From contig CALCJH010000261.1 of NCBI GenBank assembly GCA_937967775.1, positions 1-14,604 on the forward strand: a stretch of 14,604 nt of DNA, read 5' to 3'. Every line of letters starts with the position of its first letter. Positions within the stretch are counted from its first letter, which is position 1. This stretch comes from an uncultured bacterium. Its GTDB lineage: Bacteria; Armatimonadota; UBA5829; DSUL01. Shown in pieces: positions 1 to 6,945 of this stretch. The position numbers were made by a program, and so were the translations under genes. Under the pieces are notes generated by a model. It did no database searches. It was not told where the DNA came from and saw only the letters and a program-made list of their open reading frames with translations.

Positions 1-1
1 A

Positions 2-85
2 GCACGGGGAGTCCAGATGGCCGAGGCTGGAATGCAGTCCTGGCGAGAAAGGCGATGGGTGGACCTGGAGTATCTGACAGCTTGA
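2..85 (+). CDS. C-terminal tail of an unidentified protein (partial)
   Basis: The second reading frame is open from the window edge and gives 27 residues ending ...WVDLEYLTA before a TGA at 83-85. That stop overlaps the TTG at 82-84 in a TTGA arrangement, the usual look of translationally coupled genes, and this is the main reason to believe the frame is coding. The alternating charged and hydrophobic tail (MAEAGMQSWRERRWVDLEYL) resembles the C-terminus of Gfo/Idh/MocA-type sugar oxidoreductases, which often precede sugar isomerases of this kind. The piece is too short to assign, so the family is a guess. Confidence 0.4.
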   Translation, partial: ARGVQMAEAGMQSWRERRWVDLEYLTA

Positions 86-897
86 ACAGTGCGCCTGAGA
101 TCTCCCGCCTTAGCCTGAACCAGATCACCACCAACAACTGGTCCCTGAAAGAGGCCGTCGAAGGCTGCGTACGCGCCGGACTTGAGTGGATCGGGATCTG
201 GAGGCATAAAATCGAGCCGCTGGAGGAAAGCGTCCGTATCGTGAAGGACAGCGGTCTAGGAGTCTCGGGGCTTTGCCGTGGAGGGATGTTCCCCGCCGCG
301 ACGGCCGAGGAGCGGCGCAGGCGCATCGAGGACAACCTGCACGCCATTGACGAGGCCGCCGCGCTGGGGACGGACGTTCTGGTCCTGGTGAACGGCCCTG
401 CTCCGGACCGGGACATCACCGGCGCGCGCTCGATGGTGGCGGACGGGATTGCGAGCATCATCCCCCACGCTCGGGAGCGCGGCGTCAAACTGGCCATTGA
501 GCCACTGCACCCTATGTTCGCGGCCGAGCGGTCCGTCATCTGCACGCTGAGGGAGGCAAACCGGCTGGCCGAGCGCCTGGGTTCGCCCGATGTGGGCATC
601 ATCGTGGACGTGTACCACGTCTGGTGGGATGCTGACCTCTATGAGGAGGTCGAGAAGGCCAGCGGGCGCATTCTGGGCTTCCATGTCTCGGACTGGATCG
701 TCCCGACCCCGGACCTGCTGATGGGCCGGGGAATGATGGGGGACGGGGTCATCGAGATCCGTAAGATCCGGCAGGCGGTGGAACGAGCTGGATACAGGGG
801 GCCCATTGAGGTGGAGATCTTCAATCAGGAAATCTGGGACGCTCCGGGCGACGAAGTGCTGGCGCGGATGAAGGATGCCTATCTGGCGCACGTCTGA
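82..897 (+). CDS. Sugar phosphate isomerase/epimerase (xylose isomerase-like TIM barrel)
   Basis: A 271-residue protein spanning a whole AP-endonuclease-2/xylose-isomerase-like TIM barrel. Expected divalent-metal ligands sit at the strand ends: Glu140 (LAIEPLHP), Asp176 (IIVDVYHVWW), His201 (GFHVSDW) and the Glu pair 243/245 (IEVEIFN). The N-terminal RLSLNQITTNNWSL and the GDGVIEI stretch are typical of the family. Such enzymes isomerise or epimerise sugars, keto-sugars or inositols in the cytoplasm; the exact substrate cannot be read from sequence. I chose TTG at 82 because it overlaps the upstream stop, has GGAG at 67-70, and gives the usual family N-terminus. ATG at 55 is in frame and would add nine residues, but the purine stretch before it is only about 2 nt away. 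The next gene follows after 24 nt, so the two are probably co-transcribed. Confidence 0.85.
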   Translation: MNSAPEISRLSLNQITTNNWSLKEAVEGCVRAGLEWIGIWRHKIEPLEESVRIVKDSGLGVSGLCRGGMFPAATAEERRRRIEDNLHAIDEAAALGTDVLVLVNGPAPDRDITGARSMVADGIASIIPHARERGVKLAIEPLHPMFAAERSVICTLREANRLAERLGSPDVGIIVDVYHVWWDADLYEEVEKASGRILGFHVSDWIVPTPDLLMGRGMMGDGVIEIRKIRQAVERAGYRGPIEVEIFNQEIWDAPGDEVLARMKDAYLAHV

Positions 898-921
898 GAA
901 CTTCCCTCCCGGAGACAGGCC

Positions 922-1503
922 GTGAAGATTCCTGAAGGACAGCAGCAGACGCAACGCCCCCGCCTGGCCGCAGCGGGCATTGCCGTGGGTGTTGTGCTGG
1001 CGGTTGCGCTCTTTGCGGCAATCTATGCCCTGAGGCAGACCGCGCAACTCGAGGAGCCTCCGACCGTCGCTTTGCTGGAAGGGGACACCGGCCCTGCACC
1101 GGATGTCTCATACCTTTGGACCGCGGGCATTGAACTGTCCGTCAGACAGCAGGAACTTCTGCGGGAGCTGGAGGGGCGCCAGCAAGAGGAGCTCGGGCCG
1201 CTGCTGCAGCGGCTGGAAAAGGCAGCGGATGCCCTGGATGCCGCTTTAAATCGCCGCACGGATGCTCCGGCTGAGAACAAAGAAGACCGCCCGGCAGACA
1301 ACGAGGCCGCAAGCTTGAAAGAGCTTTCGGCCAAGGTCAACAAAGTCCGCGAGAAATACTGGGAGGAGGCGCTGAGTCTCCTAACGGAGGAACAACGCGC
1401 TGCTGTCGAAGAAAAGCGGCGGCAGGAATGGGCCGAGATGCTCAAGCGTCTGGGGATCCCGGCGGCTCCGGCCGGCAACCCGAATACACCATCCCGTCCC
1501 TGA
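922..1503 (+). CDS. Membrane-anchored periplasmic protein with LTxxQ-type motifs (Spy/CpxP/ZraP-like)
   Basis: A 193-residue protein with GTG start and GGAG at 911-914. A single hydrophobic segment (about residues 15-37) after a basic N-terminus looks like an uncleaved signal anchor, leaving a highly charged, helical, Ala/Glu/Arg-rich domain outside the membrane. Two spaced motifs, LSVRQ (72-76) and LTEEQR (154-159), match the LTxxQ pattern of the Spy/CpxP/ZraP family of periplasmic chaperones and stress or metal sensors. The linker between them (about 110-130) is Asp/Glu/Asn-rich and probably disordered. Overall identity to that family is likely low, so this is a motif-level call. It follows the isomerase by 24 nt and ends 1 nt before the stop of the convergent SDR gene. 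No Cys or His cluster supports a specific metal role. Confidence 0.6.
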   Translation: MKIPEGQQQTQRPRLAAAGIAVGVVLAVALFAAIYALRQTAQLEEPPTVALLEGDTGPAPDVSYLWTAGIELSVRQQELLRELEGRQQEELGPLLQRLEKAADALDAALNRRTDAPAENKEDRPADNEAASLKELSAKVNKVREKYWEEALSLLTEEQRAAVEEKRRQEWAEMLKRLGIPAAPAGNPNTPSRP

Positions 1504-1504
1504 T

Positions 1505-2359
1505 TCAGATCCTGGCCGACGGAGGAGATAGCTGAGCGGTGGCTCCTCCGTCCACCACCAGAGTATGTCCAGTGATGTAGGAAGACTGTCCGCTCGCCAG
1601 AAACGCCACGGCGGCGGCCATTTCTGCGCAGGTTCCGTGCCGTCCCATCGGCACGTGCGGCTGACGGAACGCTGACGCCGCGGTGGGAGTCTCGAAACCC
1701 AGTTCCAGAAGCGCGCGTTTGACGGGATCCTTTTCAGACTCGTCCACCGGCCGAAGACGCGTGGAGCCGGGAGCCAAGCTGTTCACCCGGATGCCATGCG
1801 GAGCCAGCTCCAAAGCAGCGGCGCGCGTAAAGGACTCAAGCGCGCCCTTGCTGGCGTCATACGCCACCAGATAATGATGCGCGCGGAGCGCGCCGATGGT
1901 GGACACCAGAATGATGCTTCCGGAGGTACGGGGAACCATAAGGTCCGCCGTGCGGCGCACCAGCAGGAAGGCCGCCTCAGTGTTGATGGCGAAGATCTGA
2001 CGCCAGTGGTCCAGATCCGTTGCCATCAGGGGATGGCTGTGAAGCTGCGCAGCGTTGTGCACCAGGATATCCAGAGAGCCAGGTCCGGATTCGACAGCTT
2101 CAAACACCGAGTCCACCCCTGCCACATCCGAGAGGTCAGCCCGAATGGCGTGGCAATCGCCTCCATCCCGCTCAATGATGCGCGCCGTCTCGTCCAGCGT
2201 CTCCCGGGTGCGGCCGCAGAACAGCACTCGCGCTCCTTCGCGGGCCAGGCGCACGCAGATGGCCCGGCCGATGCCGGACCCTCCGCCGGTGACCAGCGCC
2301 ACCTTGCCTCTGAGATCTTCATAGCAGGTGCAACCAGGCGCTTCACTCAGGATATCCAA
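1505..2359 (-). CDS. SDR-family NAD(P)-dependent oxidoreductase
   Basis: A 284-residue classical short-chain dehydrogenase. The Rossmann glycine motif TGGGSGIG is at 24-31, the NAA motif at 102-104, the active-site YDASK at 167-171, and the C-terminal ITGHTLVVDGG is typical of FabG-like proteins. Arg50 and Arg52 after beta-2 (FCGRTRE) suggest a preference for NADP(H), though this is only a rule of thumb. Counting back 13 residues from Tyr167, the usual catalytic Ser position is Thr154, with Ser153 just before it. The start is TTG at 2359, supported by AGGAGG at 2370-2375 with 10 nt spacing; no better start lies between it and the Rossmann fold. The substrate is unknown. Its 3' end converges with the LTxxQ gene, and its 5' end is divergent from ktrA. 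Confidence 0.88.
   Translation of the reverse strand: MDILSEAPGCTCYEDLRGKVALVTGGGSGIGRAICVRLAREGARVLFCGRTRETLDETARIIERDGGDCHAIRADLSDVAGVDSVFEAVESGPGSLDILVHNAAQLHSHPLMATDLDHWRQIFAINTEAAFLLVRRTADLMVPRTSGSIILVSTIGALRAHHYLVAYDASKGALESFTRAAALELAPHGIRVNSLAPGSTRLRPVDESEKDPVKRALLELGFETPTAASAFRQPHVPMGRHGTCAEMAAAVAFLASGQSSYITGHTLVVDGGATAQLSPPSARI
1518..1552. repeat. Perfect 10-bp inverted repeat at the convergent gene ends
   Basis: GACGGAGGAG (1518-1527) and CTCCTCCGTC (1543-1552) are exact reverse complements separated by 15 nt. The hairpin lies 15 nt past the stop of the LTxxQ gene and within the last codons of the SDR gene. It could slow or stop transcription from the left, but no T-run follows on either strand, so it is not a textbook intrinsic terminator. 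The sequence also encodes the SDR C-terminal tail. Confidence 0.5.
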
Positions 2360-2443
2360 ACCTCTGATTCCTCCTCATCTGCCGGCCTGCATCGCGCGGC
2401 GGGCCAGCCGAGGCGATGCCGCAGGCAGAGCATTTTGCAATAG

Positions 2444-2459
2444 GGACGCCCGGGCGTCC
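2444..2459. promoter_or_regulatory. 16-bp perfect palindrome, possible operator
   Basis: GGACGCCCGGGCGTCC is fully self-complementary. It lies in the non-coding spacer between the SDR gene (reading left) and ktrA (reading right), about 70 nt upstream of the ktrA -10 box. Such palindromes in divergent spacers are commonly dimeric regulator sites. It shares the GACGC/GCGTC core with the inverted repeat at 2484-2500. The regulator is unknown. Confidence 0.4.
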
Positions 2460-2483
2460 AGCCTTGTAAATGGCCAAGAACCG

Positions 2484-2500
2484 GCGTCTCAAACAGACGC
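2484..2500. promoter_or_regulatory. Inverted repeat GCGTCT-N5-AGACGC over the ktrA -35 region
   Basis: The half-sites 2484-2489 and 2495-2500 are exact reverse complements with a 5 nt centre (CAAAC). The repeat covers where the -35 contact of the ktrA promoter would fall, given the TATAAT at 2511-2516. A bound protein could block RNA polymerase or replace a weak -35. It may be an operator or a chance hairpin. Confidence 0.4.
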
Positions 2501-2516
2501 GGAAATCCGCTATAAT
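2488..2516 (+). promoter_or_regulatory. Probable sigma-70-type promoter of ktrAB
   Basis: A perfect TATAAT lies at 2511-2516. With a 17 nt spacer the -35 hexamer would be CTCAAA (2488-2493), which is a poor match and falls inside the inverted repeat, so the promoter may need an activator. Transcription would start near 2523, leaving a leader of about 70 nt before ktrA. Confidence 0.55.
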
Positions 2517-2595
2517 CCTTGTGGTGGCAGGGGGCAGACCCGCCTTTTGAAGCCCGTCTCCGCCTGCGCTGATGAACGTCTCGCAGGATTTCACA

Positions 2596-3333
2596 ATGAA
2601 ACTGCGCAATCTTGTCTCCAAGATCTCCGGCTCCGACAGGAAGCCCGCCCCTGCTGGCCTGCTGTCCGGATCGGCCACGGTCCCCATGAGTCGCGAGTTC
2701 GCTGTTGTGGGACTTGGCCGCTTCGGCGTCAGCCTCGCCCGCACGCTGCTGGAGCGCGGATTTCACGTTCTGGGCATAGACAAGGATCAGCACCTGGTGG
2801 ACTACTATGCTCAGGAGCTGACCCAGACCATCGCCCTGGACGCCACGGACGAGCACGCTCTGCGGGAGATTGATATCGGGTCTTTCGACACTGTAGTTGT
2901 GGCTATTGGCGACCACCTGGAAGACAACGTTCTGGCAACCGCCACACTCAAGGATCTGGGCGTTCGCCAGGTGGTGTGCAAGGCGGCATCCCGCCGGCAG
3001 AAAGAAATCCTGCTCCGGGTGGGCGCTGACCGCGTGGTGCAGCCCGAGTACGACGCAGGGAAGCATCTTGGCCAGCAGCTTGCAAAGCCCAACGTCATCG
3101 AGCAGATCGTCATCGGGCCTGTACAGAGATGCTCGCTGGTAAAAGTCACCGAAAGCTTCATCGGAAAGACCCTGGAAGAAGCCGATCTGGAAAAGCGCTT
3201 CAACGTGAAGGTGATCGCCGTCGTGCGTAATGATGAGGCCGACGTGAATCCGGCGGGCAACCACCTCTTTCAGGAGGGCGATATGATCGTTGTCTTCGGG
3301 CACCGCAACGACATCGCCAAGCTGGCGCGCTGA
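2596..3333 (+). CDS. ktrA: TrkA/KtrA-family potassium uptake regulator (RCK, NAD(P)/nucleotide-binding)
   Basis: A 245-residue cytoplasmic subunit with a single RCK pair, as in KtrA/KtrC (about 220 residues) and unlike full-length TrkA, which has two. The RCK_N Rossmann domain (about 35-150) carries VVGLGRFG (glycines at 39, 41, 44) and IDKD (61-64) at the end of beta-2. The RCK_C domain (about 165-245) includes SFIGKTLEEADL and FQEGDMIVVFG. KtrA octamers bind adenine nucleotides and gate the KtrB channel. The start ATG at 2596 has AGGA at 2585-2588 with 7 nt spacing. ATG at 2572 would add eight residues, while ATG at 2686 begins right at the Rossmann fold but lacks a clear ribosome site. The roughly 34-residue N-terminal extension is unusual for the family. 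It overlaps ktrB by 1 nt (TGATG). Confidence 0.9.
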   Translation: MKLRNLVSKISGSDRKPAPAGLLSGSATVPMSREFAVVGLGRFGVSLARTLLERGFHVLGIDKDQHLVDYYAQELTQTIALDATDEHALREIDIGSFDTVVVAIGDHLEDNVLATATLKDLGVRQVVCKAASRRQKEILLRVGADRVVQPEYDAGKHLGQQLAKPNVIEQIVIGPVQRCSLVKVTESFIGKTLEEADLEKRFNVKVIAVVRNDEADVNPAGNHLFQEGDMIVVFGHRNDIAKLAR

Positions 3334-4727
3334 TGCCGGATCCCCCCGGCCTGAGTCAGGCACAGATCAGACTGCAGGAGAAGGCTCGCCGGCAGGCGGC
3401 GCAGGCGGCGGTCCGTGTGCCGGTCCGGCTAGTAAGCGGGCTGGCGTTTCTGGTGCTGCTGGGCACGTTCCTGCTGATACTCCCTCCTATGGGCAGGCAG
3501 GAGCCACTCAAACTGAACGAGGCACTCTTCACGGCCGTATCGGCGCTCACCGTCACGGGACTTACCATCATAACGCCCTATCAGGATCTTGCCGGGCCAG
3601 GGAAGATCGTGCTGCTTCTGCTGATCCAGCTCGGCGGCGTGGGATATATGGCGCTGGCCATCACGGTCTTTCGCATCCTCGGGCGCCAGGTTACGCATAC
3701 CGACCGCCTGGCGCTGTGCGACTCGCTGGGGTTGGTCAGCACCGGGGGGATTATGCGGCTGTTCTGGAACATCCTGCTGACGGTCACGTGCATCGAAATG
3801 GTGGGAGCGGTGCTCCTGTGGTGGCACTGGCGAGCCATCCTTCCTCCCCACGAGGCGGCATTTTACGGGCTGTTCCACGCCGTCTCCGCGTTCTGCAATG
3901 CCGGCTTCGATCTGTTCACCGGGCATCCAGGCTTCGAGACCGGCATCCCCGCCGACACATTCACCCTCGCAGTCCTTGCCGTGCTCATCTTTCTGGGCAG
4001 CGTGGGGTTCCCCGTACTGTATGACCTGATCAACTGGCCGGTTCGGCGCAGCTTTACGCTGCATACAAGGATCACGCTGCCGCTGGTTCTTTTCCTGGTG
4101 TTCGGGGGAGGGCTGGCCCTCCTGATTTCGGAGGGCGTCTCGGGAGGAGCAATCGGCTCGGAGCCGCTGGCGCGGCGAGCCGTCCTCTCCGTATTCCAGT
4201 CGGTTTCGGCGCGCACGGCCGGGTTCTCGGCGATACCCGACCTTTCGCAGATTGCGCCGGCAAGCGAGCTAGTGCTGATGATGCTGATGTTCATCGGGTC
4301 GTCGCCGGCTTCCATGGGCGGTGGAATTACCACCGGCACCTTTGCCACCCTGATGCTGGCGCTGTGGGCCCACCTGAAAGGTTTCGACACCCCGCGAATC
4401 GGTGGACGGGCTCTGCCCGGCGAGCAGATCCGGCGGGCGGCGGCCGTTCTGACGGTCTCGCTGACGCTTGTGCTGCTTTGCAGCTGGCTTCTTCTGGTGA
4501 CCCATCCGCTGACACTGCATCAGGCTACCTTTGAGGTGATCTCCGCGTTCGCAACGTGCGGGCTCTCCGTGGGAACAACTCCCCGCACCAACCTGTTCGG
4601 GCAGCTGATCCTGATGCTCGTGATGTTCTGGGGACGCCTGGGAGCACTGACCATCGTGGTGGCTCTGGCAAGGCCGCGGCCCAAGCGTCTGGTTACCTAT
4701 CCCGAGGAGCGGATTCTGATCGGATAA
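3333..4727 (+). CDS. ktrB: TrkH/KtrB-family potassium transporter, membrane subunit
   Basis: A 464-residue polytopic inner-membrane protein of the usual KtrB length with the fourfold M1-P-M2 channel layout. The four selectivity-filter segments are visible, each with its conserved glycine: TVTGLT (73-78), CNAGF (188-192), ARTAGFS (293-299) and FATCGLS (406-412). The intramembrane gating loop appears as GSSPASMGGGITTGTFA (322-338). An Arg/Gln-rich N-terminus (about 10-30) is cytoplasmic. It should import K+, often coupled to Na+, under control of the KtrA ring. The ATG overlaps the ktrA stop as TGATG and has no strong ribosome site of its own, so it is probably translated by coupling. No c-di-AMP or other riboswitch is evident upstream. 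Confidence 0.93.
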   Translation: MPDPPGLSQAQIRLQEKARRQAAQAAVRVPVRLVSGLAFLVLLGTFLLILPPMGRQEPLKLNEALFTAVSALTVTGLTIITPYQDLAGPGKIVLLLLIQLGGVGYMALAITVFRILGRQVTHTDRLALCDSLGLVSTGGIMRLFWNILLTVTCIEMVGAVLLWWHWRAILPPHEAAFYGLFHAVSAFCNAGFDLFTGHPGFETGIPADTFTLAVLAVLIFLGSVGFPVLYDLINWPVRRSFTLHTRITLPLVLFLVFGGGLALLISEGVSGGAIGSEPLARRAVLSVFQSVSARTAGFSAIPDLSQIAPASELVLMMLMFIGSSPASMGGGITTGTFATLMLALWAHLKGFDTPRIGGRALPGEQIRRAAAVLTVSLTLVLLCSWLLLVTHPLTLHQATFEVISAFATCGLSVGTTPRTNLFGQLILMLVMFWGRLGALTIVVALARPRPKRLVTYPEERILIG

Positions 4728-4992
4728 AGCGGCCCGCGCCGCCTCCCGGCAGGCACCTGGCTTCTGGCAGCTCGCCGCTGGCCTGCATGCTCTCGACACG
4801 AAAAATCCTGCCCACTGTCCATCGGCCCCCGAATGGAACGCCGCACTCTTTCCCCGAACCGGCAGAGCGCAGGGGGGGATACCCACTTCGCGACGCAGCG
4901 AATACCAGCCTGTGTGCTGGCCATTTTGCGGCGTTCATTCTTTGACAGCCCTGAGCTTTTCAGTGGAAATTAGAGGTTTTTTCTTCAGAATC
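4728..4992. other. Intergenic spacer after ktrB, no gene recognised
   Basis: No reading frame here looks like a real protein. The first 200 nt keep the GC-rich composition of the neighbours. From about 4935 the sequence turns AT-rich with a run of six T (4976-4981 region), leading into the promoter of the pilin-like gene. A GCAGGC...GCCTGC repeat just after ktrB has a loop too long to be a convincing terminator. Confidence 0.5.
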
Positions 4993-5021
4993 TTGACGAT
5001 CAGGTATTAGACTGTTAAAGT
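4993..5021 (+). promoter_or_regulatory. Probable sigma-70-type promoter of the pilin-like gene
   Basis: TTGACG (4993-4998), a 17 nt spacer and TAAAGT (5016-5021), preceded by an extended-10 TG at 5013-5014, make a good match. The start of transcription would be near 5028, giving a leader of only about 20 nt that contains the strong ribosome site AGGAGG at 5033-5038. Confidence 0.6.
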
Positions 5022-5048
5022 GATGTAAAGCAAGGAGGGATGCCTGCG

Positions 5049-5774
5049 ATGAAAGCCCTGCACTCTCGTGGATTCACACTCATCGAGCTGCTGGTGGTAA
5101 TTGCCATCATAGCCATTCTGGCAGCCATGCTGTTCCCAGTCTTCGCCCGCGTGCGCGAGTCGGGAAGGGCGACAGCCTGCGCCCAGAATATGCGGCAGAT
5201 CACGATGGCGTTCTTGATGTACGCCGACGACAACGACGGGCGCTTGCCGGGGACTCAGGCATATCGCCGCACAGCGGAGATCTACGGGCAGATCGCCTAC
5301 GGCGATTTCAGCACCGGCGCGCTCTCCAAGTACCTGACCACCAAAGTGCTTCTCCTCTGTCCGTCCGTAAGCGCAAAGGACAAGCAGTGGTTCCGGGATA
5401 ATTTCCGCCAGGATCTGCTTTTCAACTACTCCGTAAACGGCTACACCACCTATGCCGGCTGCTCGGGCGAGAACGGAGACCGCTACAAAGCTCACATCAT
5501 GGGCTTGAAGCTCTCCATCTTCCCGGAGCCCTCCCGCACCATCCATTTGGTGGATGAGAACGTCCGCCCGAACATTGACAGCACTCTCAGTCAGTACATC
5601 GTGAACAACGAACTGTTTTTCCTGGAGGACGTCACTTCGGACAAACATTCAGGGAAGGCGAATGTGACGTATCTGGACGGGCATGTCGGGCAGGTGCCCG
5701 GCACGTCTCAGTGGCGGACCGCCAGGTGGCCGGACGGCTCGTATATGTTTCACGGAGAACCGCTCAACCCCTGA
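5049..5774 (+). CDS. Prepilin-like protein with H-X9-DG C-terminal motif
   Basis: A 241-residue type IV pilin-like protein. The class III leader is MKALHSRG, cleaved before Phe9 by a prepilin peptidase, followed by FTLIELLVVIAIIAIL with Glu at mature position +5 (Glu13) and a hydrophobic helix to about residue 32. The C-terminal region has His200 followed by nine residues and Asp210-Gly211, the H-X9-DG processing-associated motif abundant in Planctomycetota and Armatimonadota. Four cysteines lie in the exported part (44, 104, 138 and none near the end; three clear), so disulfides are possible. ATG at 5049 is preferred because AGGAGG at 5033-5038 is 10 nt away; ATG at 5040 directly abuts it. 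It stands alone, without pilus assembly genes. Its role (pseudopilin or surface protein) is unknown. Confidence 0.85.
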   Translation: MKALHSRGFTLIELLVVIAIIAILAAMLFPVFARVRESGRATACAQNMRQITMAFLMYADDNDGRLPGTQAYRRTAEIYGQIAYGDFSTGALSKYLTTKVLLLCPSVSAKDKQWFRDNFRQDLLFNYSVNGYTTYAGCSGENGDRYKAHIMGLKLSIFPEPSRTIHLVDENVRPNIDSTLSQYIVNNELFFLEDVTSDKHSGKANVTYLDGHVGQVPGTSQWRTARWPDGSYMFHGEPLNP

Positions 5775-5782
5775 CGGGTAAG

Positions 5783-5798
5783 GAGGGCGAAGTCCCTC
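5783..5798. terminator. Short hairpin between convergent genes, weak terminator candidate
   Basis: GAGGG (5783-5787) and CCCTC (5794-5798) pair around a 6 nt loop, between the stop of the pilin-like gene and the stop of the phosphatase gene. The stem is only 5 bp and no T-run follows, so termination by this element is doubtful. It is the only structure in the 22 nt spacer. Confidence 0.2.
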
Positions 5799-6945
5799 AG
5801 TAGAAAACCAGATCCACTTCCTTCCCGCGCTCCCGGAGCTGCGCGGCAAGCTCCTCCGCCACGACCCGTCGCAAGAAGATGGACTCCGGCAGTCCTGTAT
5901 TCTGATGGGCCGGGTTGCGGGCCGTGCCCACCAGAAACGTGATGCCATCAGCGTCCATCAGGTGATCCAGCAGACAGGTGGCCGCGTCGCTTCGCCCTGG
6001 AGGAATGCCGCGTCTGAGATACTCCGCAGCCCGCGTCAGCGTGAGGATGCCCTCCGTCACCAGGTCCATCCCCCGGATCTTGCCGCCGGGGGGCAGGTCG
6101 GAATCCAAGAAGCGGTCATCCACTTCCAGCGGGACATCTAGATGCCGTGCCAGCAGATGCGCAGTAGTCCCTCCGCACACCAGCCGCGTTCCCTCCCTTC
6201 CCAGGAAGTCCTGCAGCATCGCGGGCAGCCTGTCTGGTGATGACGGCGGCCCGGTCAGAAGAACCGCGTGCCGCGCCTTCCGGTAGCGTGCACAGACAAC
6301 CGTGCCATCGTCGCCGGGGGCACCCTCCCAGTATTCCAGCGCCTGCTCCGCAAGGCGGTTTGCCTGCGCGGCACAATCACCGCGCAGCGCGGGCGCGGTG
6401 GCGGACAAGAACTGGAAGATGCCGTCCTCCTGCCAGCCCATCGGGAGCTTCTGTCCCACCCCGGCCCACACGATGCCGTCCGTGTACTGCACCAGAACAT
6501 CGCCCGGCTGCATCCGGAAATAGGCCACCCGAATGTTGCGGTCCCTCACCGTGCGCTCGAACGTCTCCACGAACTCCGGCCGGATGCCCCCCGCAAGCTT
6601 CAGGGTGGGCGGGCAATCATACTCAGCCAGCGTAACCCGGCCGGTATCGTAAATCCGGACGACAGAGAACGTGGAATATGCGATGCTCCGCCATTTGCAG
6701 ACCGGTAGCGTGGCGATCAGTGTCTCGACGATATCCTCAAGCGACAGATCGCCCTGGGAGAGACCACACGCCACCTCCACAGTAAGGGTGGCCAGGACGT
6801 TCGCCTTGACCCCGCTCCCCAGACCGTCCGACACGCTGATGATGGTGGAATCCGGCGTCTGGGCCACGCGAAAGGCATCCCCGGCGATGTCCTCACCGTG
6901 CTTCTGGAACTGACGTGTCGCGATGTCCAGCGCGAAGCGCTTCAT
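5797..6945 (-). CDS. SpoIIE-type (PP2C-like) serine/threonine phosphatase, last gene of the hyd operon
   Basis: A 382-residue cytoplasmic protein. The N-terminal half (about 1-222) is a SpoIIE/PP2C phosphatase domain with its metal-binding acidic motifs: ISVSDGLGSG (Asp40), GDVLVQYTDG (Asp156) and GDDGTVV (Asp212/213). The C-terminal half (about 225-382) has VCGGTTAHLLARHL and a conserved-looking LVTEGILTLTRAAEYL segment but no domain I can name. It probably removes phosphate from Ser/Thr of a partner protein under control of HydS. Phosphatases of this type accompany sensory hydrogenases in several clostridial and Thermotogales-like hyd clusters. The ATG at 6945 overlaps the hydS stop (ATGA) and has only a weak GGAAAAG upstream, so translation is likely coupled. 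No partner kinase is encoded nearby. An open frame continues upstream to 7485 but only as an antiparallel-frame shadow inside hydS. Confidence 0.85.
   Translation of the reverse strand: MKRFALDIATRQFQKHGEDIAGDAFRVAQTPDSTIISVSDGLGSGVKANVLATLTVEVACGLSQGDLSLEDIVETLIATLPVCKWRSIAYSTFSVVRIYDTGRVTLAEYDCPPTLKLAGGIRPEFVETFERTVRDRNIRVAYFRMQPGDVLVQYTDGIVWAGVGQKLPMGWQEDGIFQFLSATAPALRGDCAAQANRLAEQALEYWEGAPGDDGTVVCARYRKARHAVLLTGPPSSPDRLPAMLQDFLGREGTRLVCGGTTAHLLARHLDVPLEVDDRFLDSDLPPGGKIRGMDLVTEGILTLTRAAEYLRRGIPPGRSDAATCLLDHLMDADGITFLVGTARNPAHQNTGLPESIFLRRVVAEELAAQLRERGKEVDLVFY

Noticed and set aside
2517..2595. Possible c-di-AMP (ydaO-type) or other riboswitch before ktrA
   Set aside because: The predicted leader is only about 70 nt, too short for that class, and shows none of its conserved pairing or a terminator hairpin.
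4737..4785. GCAGGC...GCCTGC inverted repeat after ktrB as a terminator
   Set aside because: The stem is 6 bp with a loop of more than 20 nt and no T-run; a chance match in GC-rich sequence is more likely.
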